Origin: Streptomyces bluensis
GTDB lineage: Bacteria > Actinomycetota > Actinomycetes > Streptomycetales > Streptomycetaceae
Direction of reading: 5' to 3'
DNA length: 64,000 nucleotides
Assembly: GCF_014650715.1 (NCBI RefSeq)
Contig: NZ_BMVM01000010.1
Location: 287,607 to 351,606, forward strand
In this document: piece by piece, positions 25,338 through 33,757 of the stretch
How positions within the stretch are numbered: the stretch's first letter is position 1
Layout of the letters: every line of letters begins with the position of its first letter
The notes under the pieces: model-generated
The model's database searches: none
Seen by the model: only the letters and a program-made list of their open reading frames with translations
What the model was told of the DNA's origin: nothing
Position numbers and translations under genes: made by a program

Positions 25338-26344
25338 CGGCCGTGACCCCCACCCCCGGCGAGGCACCCGCCGAGGAACCCGCCCTCCGACGTGCCCTCA
25401 GGCCACGCGGCCTCGTCTGGACCCTGCTGAGCCTGCACCGCGCGGCACTGTTGTTCTGGGTGCTGTTGGTCGCCGTGGCCGGAGGGACGCTGCTGTGGGC
25501 GTACGGACCGGGGACGGACGGAGCCTGGAGCGAGTACCGGACGATGCGCTGCGCCTTCTCGGGCGAGGAGGACCTGAGCTGCGACTACACGGGCGAGGCC
25601 TTCCTGGCGCTCGATGCGGCGACCTACCTGGGCGCCATGATCATCACGGTCGTGCCGTTCCTCGTCGCCGTCTGGGCGGGGGCCGCGCTGATCGCCCGGG
25701 AACTGGAGACCGGTACCGCGGAAGTCGCCTGGACCCAGTCGGTCTCCCCGGCGCGCTGGCTGACGGCCAAGCTCGCCGTCCCGGCTGCCCTGATCGCCTC
25801 CGGCACCGCCCTGCTCGTGCTGCTGCACCGGCTGGTGTGGCCGTCGAACAGGGAGCTGCTGCGGTGGCTGGACTGGCAGTGGTACGACGACCTGCCGTTC
25901 CGGAGCAACGGCCCCGTGGCCGTCGCCTACGCCCTGCTGGGTCTGGCGGTCGGTGTGCTCGTCGGCCTGCTCGTCCGCCGCTCCCTGCCCGCGCTCGGCA
26001 TCAGCCTGGTCTGCCTGCTGGCCGTCCACTTCCTGCTCGGCGCGCTGCGCCCGTACCTGTGGCCGTCGGTCACCCTGACCACCACGGAGGACTACCCGGT
26101 CTTCAGCGGCATGCCGGTCGACGACGGAGGCATCACCCCCATCGGCTCCCACGTTCCCAACCCCTGCGGTGGCGAGGACCCCGGCTGTCTCACGCAGCAC
26201 CACATCGTCGGCTTCTACGTCGACCACCACCCCCCGTCCCACTTCTGGCCCCTCCAGCTCACGGAGACCGGCATCGTCCTCGCCCTCACCGCCCTCGCGG
26301 TCCTGGCCTCCTTCCGGCTGCTGCACCACCGCACCGCCGCATGA
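25334..26344 (+). CDS. ABC transporter permease
   Basis: This 336-residue membrane protein has about six hydrophobic segments, for example LLFWVLLVAVAGGTLLWAYG and FLVAVWAGAALIARELE, the latter followed by the ABC-2-type cytoplasmic motif ETGTAEVAWTQSVSPARWL. A large loop at about 240-290 contains two Cys residues (NPCGGEDPGC), possibly a disulfide outside the cell. It is the last gene of the GntR/ABC operon. The substrate is unknown, but YtrA-type systems usually respond to cell-wall antibiotics. Confidence 0.88.
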   Translation: MTAVTPTPGEAPAEEPALRRALRPRGLVWTLLSLHRAALLFWVLLVAVAGGTLLWAYGPGTDGAWSEYRTMRCAFSGEEDLSCDYTGEAFLALDAATYLGAMIITVVPFLVAVWAGAALIARELETGTAEVAWTQSVSPARWLTAKLAVPAALIASGTALLVLLHRLVWPSNRELLRWLDWQWYDDLPFRSNGPVAVAYALLGLAVGVLVGLLVRRSLPALGISLVCLLAVHFLLGALRPYLWPSVTLTTTEDYPVFSGMPVDDGGITPIGSHVPNPCGGEDPGCLTQHHIVGFYVDHHPPSHFWPLQLTETGIVLALTALAVLASFRLLHHRTAA

Positions 26345-26475
26345 CCGCGCTCGGCACGCGAGGCCGACGGTGACCCGAAGGGCGTGCCACGGGGCGCCGG
26401 CCGGCCCAGCGCGCTCCCCGTGCGCCCCCGGCCACCCCCGCGAGCCTCTCCCCGCTATCCCGCACGTCATGTCTC

Positions 26476-26497
26476 CTTAACCGGCGATTCAACCGGC
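26476..26497 (+). promoter_or_regulatory. Candidate PHO box upstream of ppk
   Basis: Two adjacent 11-nt direct repeat units, CTTAACCGGCG and ATTCAACCGGC, match the arrangement of Streptomyces PhoP sites (GTTCACC-like 11-mers). They lie about 150 nt before the preferred ppk start. ppk is reported to be PhoP-controlled in S. lividans. The match is imperfect. Confidence 0.5.
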
Positions 26498-26649
26498 CTT
26501 GCGACGCTCGATCAATGAACCCCGCCGTGCCCGAGCCCTCGCCGCCCCCGGAGAACGGGGAGAGCGCGGGGGGCGGCCGATACACCGCCGCGCTCCCGCC
26601 CGCCTCGTCCGACGCGCCCGTTTTCCTCGCGGCGCGGAAGAATGGGTTT

Positions 26650-28878
26650 ATGAGCCAGCAGAACGCCGAGGTCCCGGTCCAGCACGCGCAGCCCTCCGTG
26701 GGCTCCCTCGCCGCGCACCGCCCGCACACGGTGGCTGCCGTGGTCTCCGACCTGGAACCCGACATCGATGCCGACCTCGACGCCTACGAGGAGTCGCTGG
26801 ACGGCGAGGCGCTGCCCCAGGGCCGGTTCCTCGACCGGGAGCGCAGCTGGCTCGCGTTCAACGAGCGCGTCCTCGAACTCGCCGAGGACCCCGCCACGCC
26901 CCTCCTCGAACGGGCGAACTTCCTCGCGATCTTCGCCAGCAACCTGGACGAGTTCTTCATGGTCCGGGTGGCCGGCCTGAAGCGCCGCATCGCCACGGGC
27001 GTGGCCACCCGCTCCGCCTCCGGCCTCCAGCCCCGTGAGGTGCTGGAGATGATCTGGGCCCGTTCGCGCGAGCTCATGGCCCGGCACGCGGCCTGCTACC
27101 AGGAGGACGTGGCCCCCGCGCTCGCGGAGGAGGGCATCCACCTGGTCCGCTGGAACGAGCTGACCGGCGCGGAGCAGTCCCGCTTCTTCACCCTCTTCAA
27201 GAACCAGATCTTCCCGGTCCTGACCCCGCTGGCCGTCGACCCGGCACACCCCTTCCCGTACATCTCGGGCCTCTCGCTCAACCTCGCGGTCGTCGTACGC
27301 AACCCGGTCTCCGGCCACCGGCACTTCGCCCGGGTCAAGGTCCCGCCGCTGCTGTCCCGCTTCATGGAGGCGTCGCCGAACCGGTACGTCCCCATCGAGG
27401 ACGTCATCGCCGCGCACCTGGAGATGCTGTTCCCGGGCATGGAGGTGCTGGAGCACCACACCTTCCGGATCACCCGGAACGAGGACCTGGAGGTCGAGGA
27501 GGACGACACCGAGAACCTGCTCCAGGCCCTGGAGAAGGAGCTCATGCGGCGCCGCTTCGGACCGCCGGTGCGCCTGGAGGTCGAGGAGTCCATCGACCAG
27601 TACGTCCTCAACCTGCTGATCCGCGAGCTGAAGATCACCGAGGCCGAGGTCTACCCGCTGCCGGGCCCCCTGGACCTCACCGGCCTCTTCGGCATCGCCA
27701 AGCTCGACCGGCCCGAGCTGAAGTACCCGAAGTTCATCGCGGGCGTCCACCGGGACCTCGCCGAGGTCGAGTCGGCGTCGGCACCCGACATCTTCGCCGC
27801 CCTGCGCGAGCGGGACGTGCTGCTGCACCACCCGTACGACTCGTTCTCCACCTCCGTCCAGGCGTTCCTGGAGCAGGCGGCGGGCGACCCGGACGTCCTC
27901 GCGATCAAGCAGACCCTGTACCGGACCTCCGGTGACTCCCCGATCGTCGACGCGCTGATCGACGCCGCCGAGTCCGGCAAGCAGGTCCTCGTCCTGGTCG
28001 AGATCAAGGCCCGCTTCGACGAGCAGGCCAACATCAAGTGGGCCCGCAAGCTGGAGGAGGCCGGCTGCCACGTGGTCTACGGCCTCGTCGGCCTGAAGAC
28101 CCACTGCAAGCTGTCCCTCGTGGTCCGCCAGGAGGGCGACACCCTCGTCCGCTACTCCCACGTCGGCACCGGCAACTACCACCCCAAGACGGCCCGCCTG
28201 TACGAGGACCTGGGCCTGCTGACGGCCGATCCGCAGGTCGGCGCGGACCTCTCGGACCTGTTCAACCGGCTGTCCGGCTACTCCCGCCGCGAGACCTACC
28301 GGCGGCTCCTCGTCGCGCCCAAGTCACTGCGCGACGGCCTGCTCTCCCGGATCAACAAGGAAATCCAGCACCACCGTGCGGGCCGGCCCGCGTACGTCCG
28401 GATCAAGGTCAACTCGATGGTGGACGAGGCGGTCGTCGACGCCCTGTACCGCGCCTCGCAGGCGGGTGTGCCGGTGGACGTGTGGGTGCGGGGCATCTGC
28501 GCCGTCCGGCCGGGCGTACCGGAACTGTCCGAGAACATACGGGTGCGCTCCGTGCTCGGCCGCTTCCTGGAGCACTCCCGGGTCTTCGCCTTCGCCAACG
28601 GCGGCGAGCCCGAGGTGTGGATCGGCAGCGCCGACATGATGCACCGCAATCTCGACCGCCGTATCGAGGCCCTGGTGCGGGTCACCGACCCGGCCCACCG
28701 GGCGTCCCTCAACCGGCTGCTGGAGACCGGCATGTCCGATTCCACGGCCTCCTGGCACCTCGGCCCGGACGGCGAGTGGACCCGGCACGCGATGGACGGC
28801 GAGGGCCAGCCCCTGCGCAACGTCCAGGAGATGCTCATAGACGCCCGGAGGCGCCGGCGTGGCAACGCAACACCTTGA
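26650..28878 (+). CDS. ppk: Polyphosphate kinase (PPK1)
   Basis: This 742-residue enzyme reversibly makes polyphosphate from ATP. The N domain is DRERSWLAFNERVLELAED. The helical middle domain and the two phospholipase-D-like C domains contain KQTLYRTSGDSPIVDALIDA, ELKARF-type VEIKARFDEQANIKWA, the catalytic-His region YGLVGLKTHCKLSLVVR and SHVGTGNYHPKTARLYEDLG. The start MSQQNAEVPV follows a GGAAG site. An in-frame ATG at 26515 would add 45 disordered residues. It overlaps the CHAD gene by 20 nt. It matches SCO4145. Confidence 0.95.
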   Translation: MSQQNAEVPVQHAQPSVGSLAAHRPHTVAAVVSDLEPDIDADLDAYEESLDGEALPQGRFLDRERSWLAFNERVLELAEDPATPLLERANFLAIFASNLDEFFMVRVAGLKRRIATGVATRSASGLQPREVLEMIWARSRELMARHAACYQEDVAPALAEEGIHLVRWNELTGAEQSRFFTLFKNQIFPVLTPLAVDPAHPFPYISGLSLNLAVVVRNPVSGHRHFARVKVPPLLSRFMEASPNRYVPIEDVIAAHLEMLFPGMEVLEHHTFRITRNEDLEVEEDDTENLLQALEKELMRRRFGPPVRLEVEESIDQYVLNLLIRELKITEAEVYPLPGPLDLTGLFGIAKLDRPELKYPKFIAGVHRDLAEVESASAPDIFAALRERDVLLHHPYDSFSTSVQAFLEQAAGDPDVLAIKQTLYRTSGDSPIVDALIDAAESGKQVLVLVEIKARFDEQANIKWARKLEEAGCHVVYGLVGLKTHCKLSLVVRQEGDTLVRYSHVGTGNYHPKTARLYEDLGLLTADPQVGADLSDLFNRLSGYSRRETYRRLLVAPKSLRDGLLSRINKEIQHHRAGRPAYVRIKVNSMVDEAVVDALYRASQAGVPVDVWVRGICAVRPGVPELSENIRVRSVLGRFLEHSRVFAFANGGEPEVWIGSADMMHRNLDRRIEALVRVTDPAHRASLNRLLETGMSDSTASWHLGPDGEWTRHAMDGEGQPLRNVQEMLIDARRRRRGNATP

Positions 28879-29965
28879 CCCCTCGGACCCCATGGCCGGG
28901 CCTGTCACAGCGGATGCCCTGGCGGCCTATCTGCGGGCCCAGGCCACGGAGTTCCTCCGTGCGCTGCGCGCCGGAAGGGAGACGGGCGACGGGGGTCCCC
29001 CCTCTCGTGGGGGTCCCGCCGCACGAACGAAGCCGAGAGTGGGAGAGAGGCCGAGAGCGGGGGAGAACGGTTCCGAGGAGTCCGCCGACGCGGCGCTCGC
29101 CCTGCGCCGCTCGGCCCGCCGCATCAGCGGCACCCTGCACACATACCGCCCCCTGCTCGACGCCGACTGGACCGAGAGCATGCGCCCCGAGCTCGCCTGG
29201 CTGTCCGGCACCCTGGGCCGCGAACACGCGTACGCGGCCCGCCTGGACCGCCTGGTGACGGCCCTGAACCGGCTGTCGGGGGCGTCCTCCTTCGCCGGGC
29301 AGTCCACGGGAGCCGCGTCGTCCGCGGGGGACGCCGCGAAGGGCAACCTGACCGTCGGCGCCGCCAAGGCGGGCGCCCTGCTGGAGCGCCAGCTCACCCT
29401 GGCCCGGACCCGCGCCCACTCCGCCGCCCTCCAGGCCCTCGGTTCCTCCCGCTTCCACGCGGTCGCCGACAGCGTGGCCGTGCTCGCCAGCGAGGTCCCG
29501 CTGGCCCCGGCGGCGGCCACGGCCGACCTGCGCCCGCTCGCGTCGGCCGCGCACGAGCGGCTGTGCGACGCGGTCTCCGGTCTGCCCCTGATCACAGCGG
29601 GCCATCCGTACAACGCCGAGGCCCTGATCCACGGCCTCTCCCCCGACCCGGCCCCCCACCCCCAGGACGCACCCTGGCACCAGGTCCGTCTGCTGCTGCG
29701 CCTGCACCGCTACGCCCGCGAGGTGCTGCACGGGACGGACGCCCCCGTCGACGTACGCCTCCTCACGGCCGGAGAGGCCCTCAACCGGCACCGGGACGCG
29801 TCCGAGGCGGCCGCCGCGGCGGCGGCCGCGGCCCGCACCCCGCGCATCGCCCCCGCGACCGCGTACGCCCTCGGGGTCCTGCACGCCGACCAGCGGCACG
29901 AGGTGGAGGCGGCCCGGTTCGGCTTCCAGCAGGCCTGGCAGAGGGAAACGGTGAGCACCCGTTGA
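28859..29965 (+). CDS. CHAD-domain protein
   Basis: This 368-residue protein is built of two CHAD four-helix units rich in conserved His and Arg (RRSARRISGTLHTYRPLLDA, then ARLDRLVTALNRL and GHPYNAEALIHG). CHAD domains bind polyphosphate, which fits its position overlapping ppk. The start is GTG, inside the ppk 3' end. Residues about 45-70 (PPSRGGPAARTKPRVGERPR) are encoded by an inserted repeat. It probably targets or holds polyphosphate in granules. That is family knowledge rather than something shown here. Confidence 0.9.
   Translation: MATQHLDPSDPMAGPVTADALAAYLRAQATEFLRALRAGRETGDGGPPSRGGPAARTKPRVGERPRAGENGSEESADAALALRRSARRISGTLHTYRPLLDADWTESMRPELAWLSGTLGREHAYAARLDRLVTALNRLSGASSFAGQSTGAASSAGDAAKGNLTVGAAKAGALLERQLTLARTRAHSAALQALGSSRFHAVADSVAVLASEVPLAPAAATADLRPLASAAHERLCDAVSGLPLITAGHPYNAEALIHGLSPDPAPHPQDAPWHQVRLLLRLHRYAREVLHGTDAPVDVRLLTAGEALNRHRDASEAAAAAAAAARTPRIAPATAYALGVLHADQRHEVEAARFGFQQAWQRETVSTR
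28991..29066. repeat. Palindromic Streptomyces repeat inserted in frame in the CHAD gene
   Basis: A block with GGGGGTCCCCCC, a CTCTCGTGGGGGTCCCGCCG stretch and then CGAACGAAGCCGAGAGTGG resembles a palindromic element that I know as an intergenic repeat in Streptomyces. Here it lies inside the open frame and adds about 25 residues to a linker of the CHAD protein without breaking it. Confidence 0.6.
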
Positions 29966-30411
29966 CGGACACCGACAGCACGGGCCGAGGCGACACGATC
30001 CTCGCGGCGGGCTGCGTCCTGTGGCGCCGCGCCGCCTCCGGCGGCGTCGAGCTGGCCTTGGTCTTCAGGCCGAAGTGGTCTGACTGGTCCTGGCCCAAAG
30101 GGAAGCTCAAGAAGGGCGAGACGGCCCGCGCGGCTGCCCTGCGCGAAGTGCAGGAAGAGACCGGCCACACCTGCCGACTCGGACCAGACCTGCCGACTCT
30201 CCGCTACGTCGACCACACGCGCCGAGAGAAGGAAGTCAAGTACTGGGCCGCAGAGTCGACCGGCGGAATCTTCACTCCCGACAACGAAGTGAGCGACCTC
30301 GTTTGGCTGTCGCCGGACGAGGCTCGCGAATGCCTGACCTATGAGCGAGACAGGGAGCTGATCTCTCCGGCGCTCGTGGCCATCGGCCTCGATCAGCACA
30401 GGGGGAATTGA
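29962..30411 (+). CDS. NUDIX hydrolase (hybrid gene at the island junction)
   Basis: This 149-residue protein has a complete NUDIX box, G-KLKKG-E-TARAAAL-REVQEETG, so it should hydrolyse a nucleoside diphosphate derivative. The start is TTG 29962, overlapping the CHAD stop (TTGA); no in-frame ATG exists upstream. The first ~42 codons have strong G/C wobble like the neighbours. From about 30090 the codon use is more relaxed (CAGGAAGAGACC, TATGAGCGAGAC). A second, decayed 3' half of a NUDIX gene lies at 36.4 kb, so the original gene was split by an island that carried a replacement 3' end. Confidence 0.88.
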   Translation: MTDTDSTGRGDTILAAGCVLWRRAASGGVELALVFRPKWSDWSWPKGKLKKGETARAAALREVQEETGHTCRLGPDLPTLRYVDHTRREKEVKYWAAESTGGIFTPDNEVSDLVWLSPDEARECLTYERDRELISPALVAIGLDQHRGN

Positions 30412-31026
30412 CATGCCGGAGCAGGACCAGGCGGCAGAAGTCCGGGCAATGGTCAGCGTTGCCGATTAGGTGGCAGCAGAGCAGCTCCGAGGCGAACAGG
30501 TTGAACGGGCGCCTCTGCGTCTTGCCGAGGGCGGCAGCGAGGTCGGCTTGGGTCATGCAGAGGCAGGGCCATGCGCGCCGTGTGCGACGGCCGATCTCTT
30601 CGGCTTCTTCCAGCGTCAGCGCAGCGAGGACGAGCACCGGGGCGACTAATGCCTGTCCGGCGGTTCGGAGCCGGCCCCACCGGGAGGGTTGGGTCACGTC
30701 CATGGATGCGGTGTACGGCGGGTTGTTGAGGTCGTCGCCGTTCGGGGTGGTTTGAGCGGGCACGCGGGTGGCGCGGGGGCATGAGGCAGCGGTCATCGCT
30801 GAGCCTCCGGGAGAACGCTTCAAGATCTCCGAGAAAGGCCCTCCGATGACCGCTCCGAACGCATTACGCCCTTTCGCTGCTGGAGCCATGGCCAGTTTCG
30901 GTTCCACGAGCGTCTGGCCGCTCCACAGAACGCCCCTCAGGATCGCCTATATCCCTGTGGCCCACCGCGCGATCACTTCGCCATCCGGCCGCTTGTCTCG
31001 CGCCCCAGTCCAGATCGGTGGGCCAC
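30412..31026. other. Unassigned 0.6 kb at the left end of the island
   Basis: This stretch between the NUDIX and SagB stops has no convincing gene. A minus-strand frame from about 30907 includes TLEEAEEIGRRTRRAWPCLC and MTQADLAAALGKTQRRPFNL, which looks protein-like in part, but it overlaps the NUDIX gene and has no clear ribosome site. It is probably a decayed gene of the island. Confidence 0.35.
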
Positions 31027-32226
31027 TCACTGAGAGTGGCGATTGAGCAGTACCGCCCGCCGGAAGGAGTCAAGTCCTGCCGGTGGACTGACTGGTTCGG
31101 ACGGCTGGCCTGGCAGGCCCGCTCCGACGACGTGCAACGGCAGCCGGGTGACACCATCGAGCCCAAAGCGGTCCGCCAAAGCCCCGTCAGAGCAGGCGGA
31201 GATCTGGAAGGAGCCAAGGCCCAGTGCGGTTGCGGTCAGCACGAAGGTCTGACCGAGGTGGCCTGCGTTCAGCAGGCAGACGCGGTAAGAGCGTGCGCTG
31301 GGATGGTGATCGAGTTGGCGAGCGGTGACGGCGACCAGCACGACGAGGAATGCCGCTTGCCCGGCATGTGATTGGTCGGCGCACAACGCGGCCACCTCAT
31401 CGGGCCTGCAACCTTCCGCGATGAGTTCCAGGGTGTGCTCAAGCGCGTTGTAGTGGTACCAGCCCGGTGCGAGCCCGGCGACATTCGGGGCGGCGAGGTA
31501 CGCCTCCAGTTCCTGCCGGGCGCCGGCGCTGGGGCTGGTGCGGCGGTAGAGGGCACCGCGAGGGCCTGCGTCGATGAAGTCGACCGGCGCAAACACGGTC
31601 TGCAGCAGGGCCGCCAGCATGGGCAGTGGAAGGGGATCGGGAGAGAAGGCGTAGTGGGTCCGCCGTTCGTGGAGTACCTGGCCGAACCGCGCCCCCAGAT
31701 CTGCCGGGTACCGCGGCAGCAGGACGCGGTCGGCGTCGGGGTAGGTGACGAACAAGGGCTCCGGCCGGCTGGCCGCGCCCGATCCGGTGGCGGCGTCCGA
31801 CCCAGCCGGAGCTGAGTGGGGCGTGAAGTCGGTGGTGTAGTGCAGGAACGGGGCCTGGGGGGCCCAGGGAGCCCAGTGGCGGTGGATGTCGGCGTCCCGA
31901 AGAGCGCGCCCGCTGCCTTCTGCGAGGAGTGCCCCGTTGTCGGCGAGGAAGCGGATGGCTTCGTCAGCCGTTCGTTTGGCATTGCCCGACAGAGAGCGCG
32001 TGGCCTCGTGAGGGCTGGTCCAGTCGGCAAAGGCCGTGAGGATGTCGGTGGCCTCGGTGGGAAGGGCGACGGGAGTGCCGTCGGGGTAGGGGTGGCCGAT
32101 CAGAGCATTACGCTGGTCGTCCCAGTAGCAGACCAGGCAGCGGGCGCGGCGCAGGCGCGTGTGATCGGAGACGGTGGTGGTTGGTGCGTGGGGTGTGCTG
32201 GTCGTGCTGAGGGCCAACTCGATCAC
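31027..32226 (-). CDS. SagB/ThcOx-type dehydrogenase (FMN nitroreductase family)
   Basis: In this 399-residue protein the first ~150 residues form the N-terminal region typical of SagB-type enzymes (RARCLVCYWDDQRNALIGHP). Residues about 185-390 are the nitroreductase fold: ERRTHYAFSPDPLPLPMLAA, PSAGARQELEAYLAA (substrate-side SAGA motif), PGWYHYNALEHTLELIAEG and VLTATALGLGSFQISAC. In RiPP pathways such enzymes use FMN to oxidise azolines to azoles. It starts at GTG overlapping the YcaO stop by 4 nt, so the two are translationally coupled. Confidence 0.88.
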   Translation of the reverse strand: MIELALSTTSTPHAPTTTVSDHTRLRRARCLVCYWDDQRNALIGHPYPDGTPVALPTEATDILTAFADWTSPHEATRSLSGNAKRTADEAIRFLADNGALLAEGSGRALRDADIHRHWAPWAPQAPFLHYTTDFTPHSAPAGSDAATGSGAASRPEPLFVTYPDADRVLLPRYPADLGARFGQVLHERRTHYAFSPDPLPLPMLAALLQTVFAPVDFIDAGPRGALYRRTSPSAGARQELEAYLAAPNVAGLAPGWYHYNALEHTLELIAEGCRPDEVAALCADQSHAGQAAFLVVLVAVTARQLDHHPSARSYRVCLLNAGHLGQTFVLTATALGLGSFQISACSDGALADRFGLDGVTRLPLHVVGAGLPGQPSEPVSPPAGLDSFRRAVLLNRHSQ

Positions 32227-33482
32227 GTGCCTGCGGTGATCTGAGTGCGGGCTCGGATGCCAGGGATGGTGACGACGCTGCTGGTGACGGTCATGAAGCG
32301 TTCCAGCCCGGGGACGAACACGTGCGCTGCCGTGATGCCTTCGGGGGCGGTGGCGGTGACGCGGTAGTAGGCGCGGTGACCGCGGGCGGCCAGGCGGGCG
32401 GTCAACTGCGTGAGTTGCTCGCCGGGACAGACGTGGGGCGGTTCGCGGTTCGTCCACACGGTGAGGTCCGCGTGGTCGAGGTGGGGGGCGAGGTCGAACG
32501 TCGCGCAGGCGCGCAGGGCGGGGTACGGGGCCAGTCCGTCCAGGGGGATAGCGGAAGGCTGGGATGGGGTGACCGAGCTTTGTACGAGCTCGCCCAGTGC
32601 GCGCCACGCGGCGTAGTGCGGTGACAGAGACGTGCCGGCGCCGAACCGCAGTTCGAAGGAGCCCGGCCCGCTGGTACATGCCACGTAGGAGGGCACGCCG
32701 AGATCGGTACTCACATCCACAAGGTGGACGGGGGCGCCTCGGAGCGTCTCAGCCTGCCGGTGTCCTGCCGCGAGCGTCGGCGGCAGCGTGGTCACGTCGA
32801 CCAGCCGCGGCCGGTAGGCACCCGCACCGGGCCAGGCGCGGGCCAGGAGCAGGGACAGGGCGTCGCGTTCAATGCACTCATTGAGCGCGTGCAGCAACGC
32901 GTCGGTGAGGGTGCTGCCGATGGCGGAACCGCTGTTGCTGCCGTAGCGGGCGAGCTGGCGGTAGTCGGTCGCGTCGCCGGTGGCCTGCCGCAGGTCTTCG
33001 GTGTCGTAGTACCAGCTGGTCGACATGATCACCGGCAGTGCGAGAGGCGGTGCGGCCCCGCCGTCCACAGGCAGGTACGGCTGGCACGCCACCCGGTCGG
33101 CCGCGCGCAGCAGCGGTGCACAGACATCGTCGCCAAGGGGGCCGGCGAGGAGTTCGGCCCCGGAACACCATTGCACCTGCTGGGCATCGAAGGTGTCCGG
33201 GCCGGTCAGATAGTGCTCCAGGGCTTCAAACAGGGCGCCGGTTTCTGCTTCCTCTCTGCTGCCCTTCCCCAAGCCCCTCCCATACGGGACCGGCTGGTCG
33301 GCTTCGTCGCGCAGCTGGCATCTCCACACGCTGAGCGGCGTGCCCGCCCGCGTCTCGGTGAGCGTCTCATGAAGGCCCAGGGCACTGAGCACCTTACGGG
33401 CACGGCCACGCCCCTCGGCCGGGCCGATCCCTCGCTCCGTCCACGAGCCGCCCGCGGCTTCTGAGGACGTCTGCGTTGTCAT
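32223..33482 (-). CDS. Stand-alone YcaO-type peptide-backbone activating enzyme
   Basis: This 419-residue protein has YcaO ATP/Mg-binding elements: KGSREEAETGALFEALEHYL, then SAIGSTLTDALLHALNECIE followed by RDAL, and RALGELVQS. YcaO enzymes phosphorylate backbone amides to make azolines, amidines or thioamides in RiPPs. The C-terminus IRARTQITAGT lacks the PxPxP end of azoline-forming YcaOs. No E1-like/ThiF partner and no TfuA gene lie in the island. AAGGAG precedes the ATG. It lies 81 nt downstream of the precursor gene, past a hairpin. Confidence 0.9.
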   Translation of the reverse strand: MTTQTSSEAAGGSWTERGIGPAEGRGRARKVLSALGLHETLTETRAGTPLSVWRCQLRDEADQPVPYGRGLGKGSREEAETGALFEALEHYLTGPDTFDAQQVQWCSGAELLAGPLGDDVCAPLLRAADRVACQPYLPVDGGAAPPLALPVIMSTSWYYDTEDLRQATGDATDYRQLARYGSNSGSAIGSTLTDALLHALNECIERDALSLLLARAWPGAGAYRPRLVDVTTLPPTLAAGHRQAETLRGAPVHLVDVSTDLGVPSYVACTSGPGSFELRFGAGTSLSPHYAAWRALGELVQSSVTPSQPSAIPLDGLAPYPALRACATFDLAPHLDHADLTVWTNREPPHVCPGEQLTQLTARLAARGHRAYYRVTATAPEGITAAHVFVPGLERFMTVTSSVVTIPGIRARTQITAGT

Positions 33483-33522
33483 CTGTGCTCCTTAAGCTTC
33501 CCGCTGTCCCCTGACATGGCTT

Positions 33523-33552
33523 GTGGGCGCGAGCAGGTCCGCTCACGCCCAC
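33523..33552 (-). terminator. Hairpin between precursor and YcaO genes
   Basis: A 12-bp stem with one mismatch (arms 33523-33534 and 33541-33552, GTGGGCG-GAGC type, 6-nt loop) starts 11 nt after the precursor stop. It has no U tract, so a partial terminator or mRNA-stabilising hairpin is likely. It would let the peptide be made in excess over the enzymes, as in many RiPP operons. Confidence 0.6.
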
Positions 33553-33563
33553 GTTCCGCGCGA

Positions 33564-33707
33564 TCAGTTCGCGTCAGCCTCATCCGCCGTCACCGACAGG
33601 CCGGCCTCGGCCAGTTGCTGCAGCTCATCGCCGGTCAGCTCCTGTTCGTCCTTGGTGAGCGACCGCGAGTGGTCATACTGGCCACCACTGTAGGTTCCGT
33701 TGCCCAT
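33564..33707 (-). CDS. Probable RiPP precursor peptide (47 aa)
   Basis: The 47-residue peptide starts MGNGTYSGGQYDHSR. It continues with an acidic helical part, DEQELTGDELQQLAEAGLSV, and ends TADEADAN. A strong GGGAGGAAAAA site sits directly before the ATG at 33707. A longer frame to 33800 lacks a ribosome site. There is no Cys; Ser, Thr, Tyr and Gly cluster at the N-terminus. The helical recognition-like part is C-terminal, which suggests an N-terminal core with a follower, as in bottromycin precursors, but a classical leader cannot be excluded. It is the first gene of the YcaO/SagB operon. Confidence 0.72.
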   Translation of the reverse strand: MGNGTYSGGQYDHSRSLTKDEQELTGDELQQLAEAGLSVTADEADAN

Positions 33708-33740
33708 TTTTTCCTCCCATGAATATACCGAATAGAGATA

Positions 33741-33757
33741 CGCGGTCCAGTACCGCG
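33741..33757. promoter_or_regulatory. Palindrome in the AT-rich divergent promoter region of the RiPP cassette
   Basis: CGCGGT and ACCGCG (33741-33746 and 33752-33757, 5-nt spacer) lie 34 nt upstream of the precursor start. The whole region 33708-34091 is markedly AT-richer than its surroundings (for example TTTCTAAAAATTAGCTC at 33809) and must hold promoters for both the precursor operon and the divergent gene. The palindrome could be an operator or an mRNA 5' hairpin. Confidence 0.4.

Noticed and set aside
31027..33707. Bottromycin or classical azole-microcin cluster
   Set aside because: Only one YcaO, no methyltransferases or amidohydrolase, no E1-like cyclodehydratase partner, and the peptide lacks the known core.
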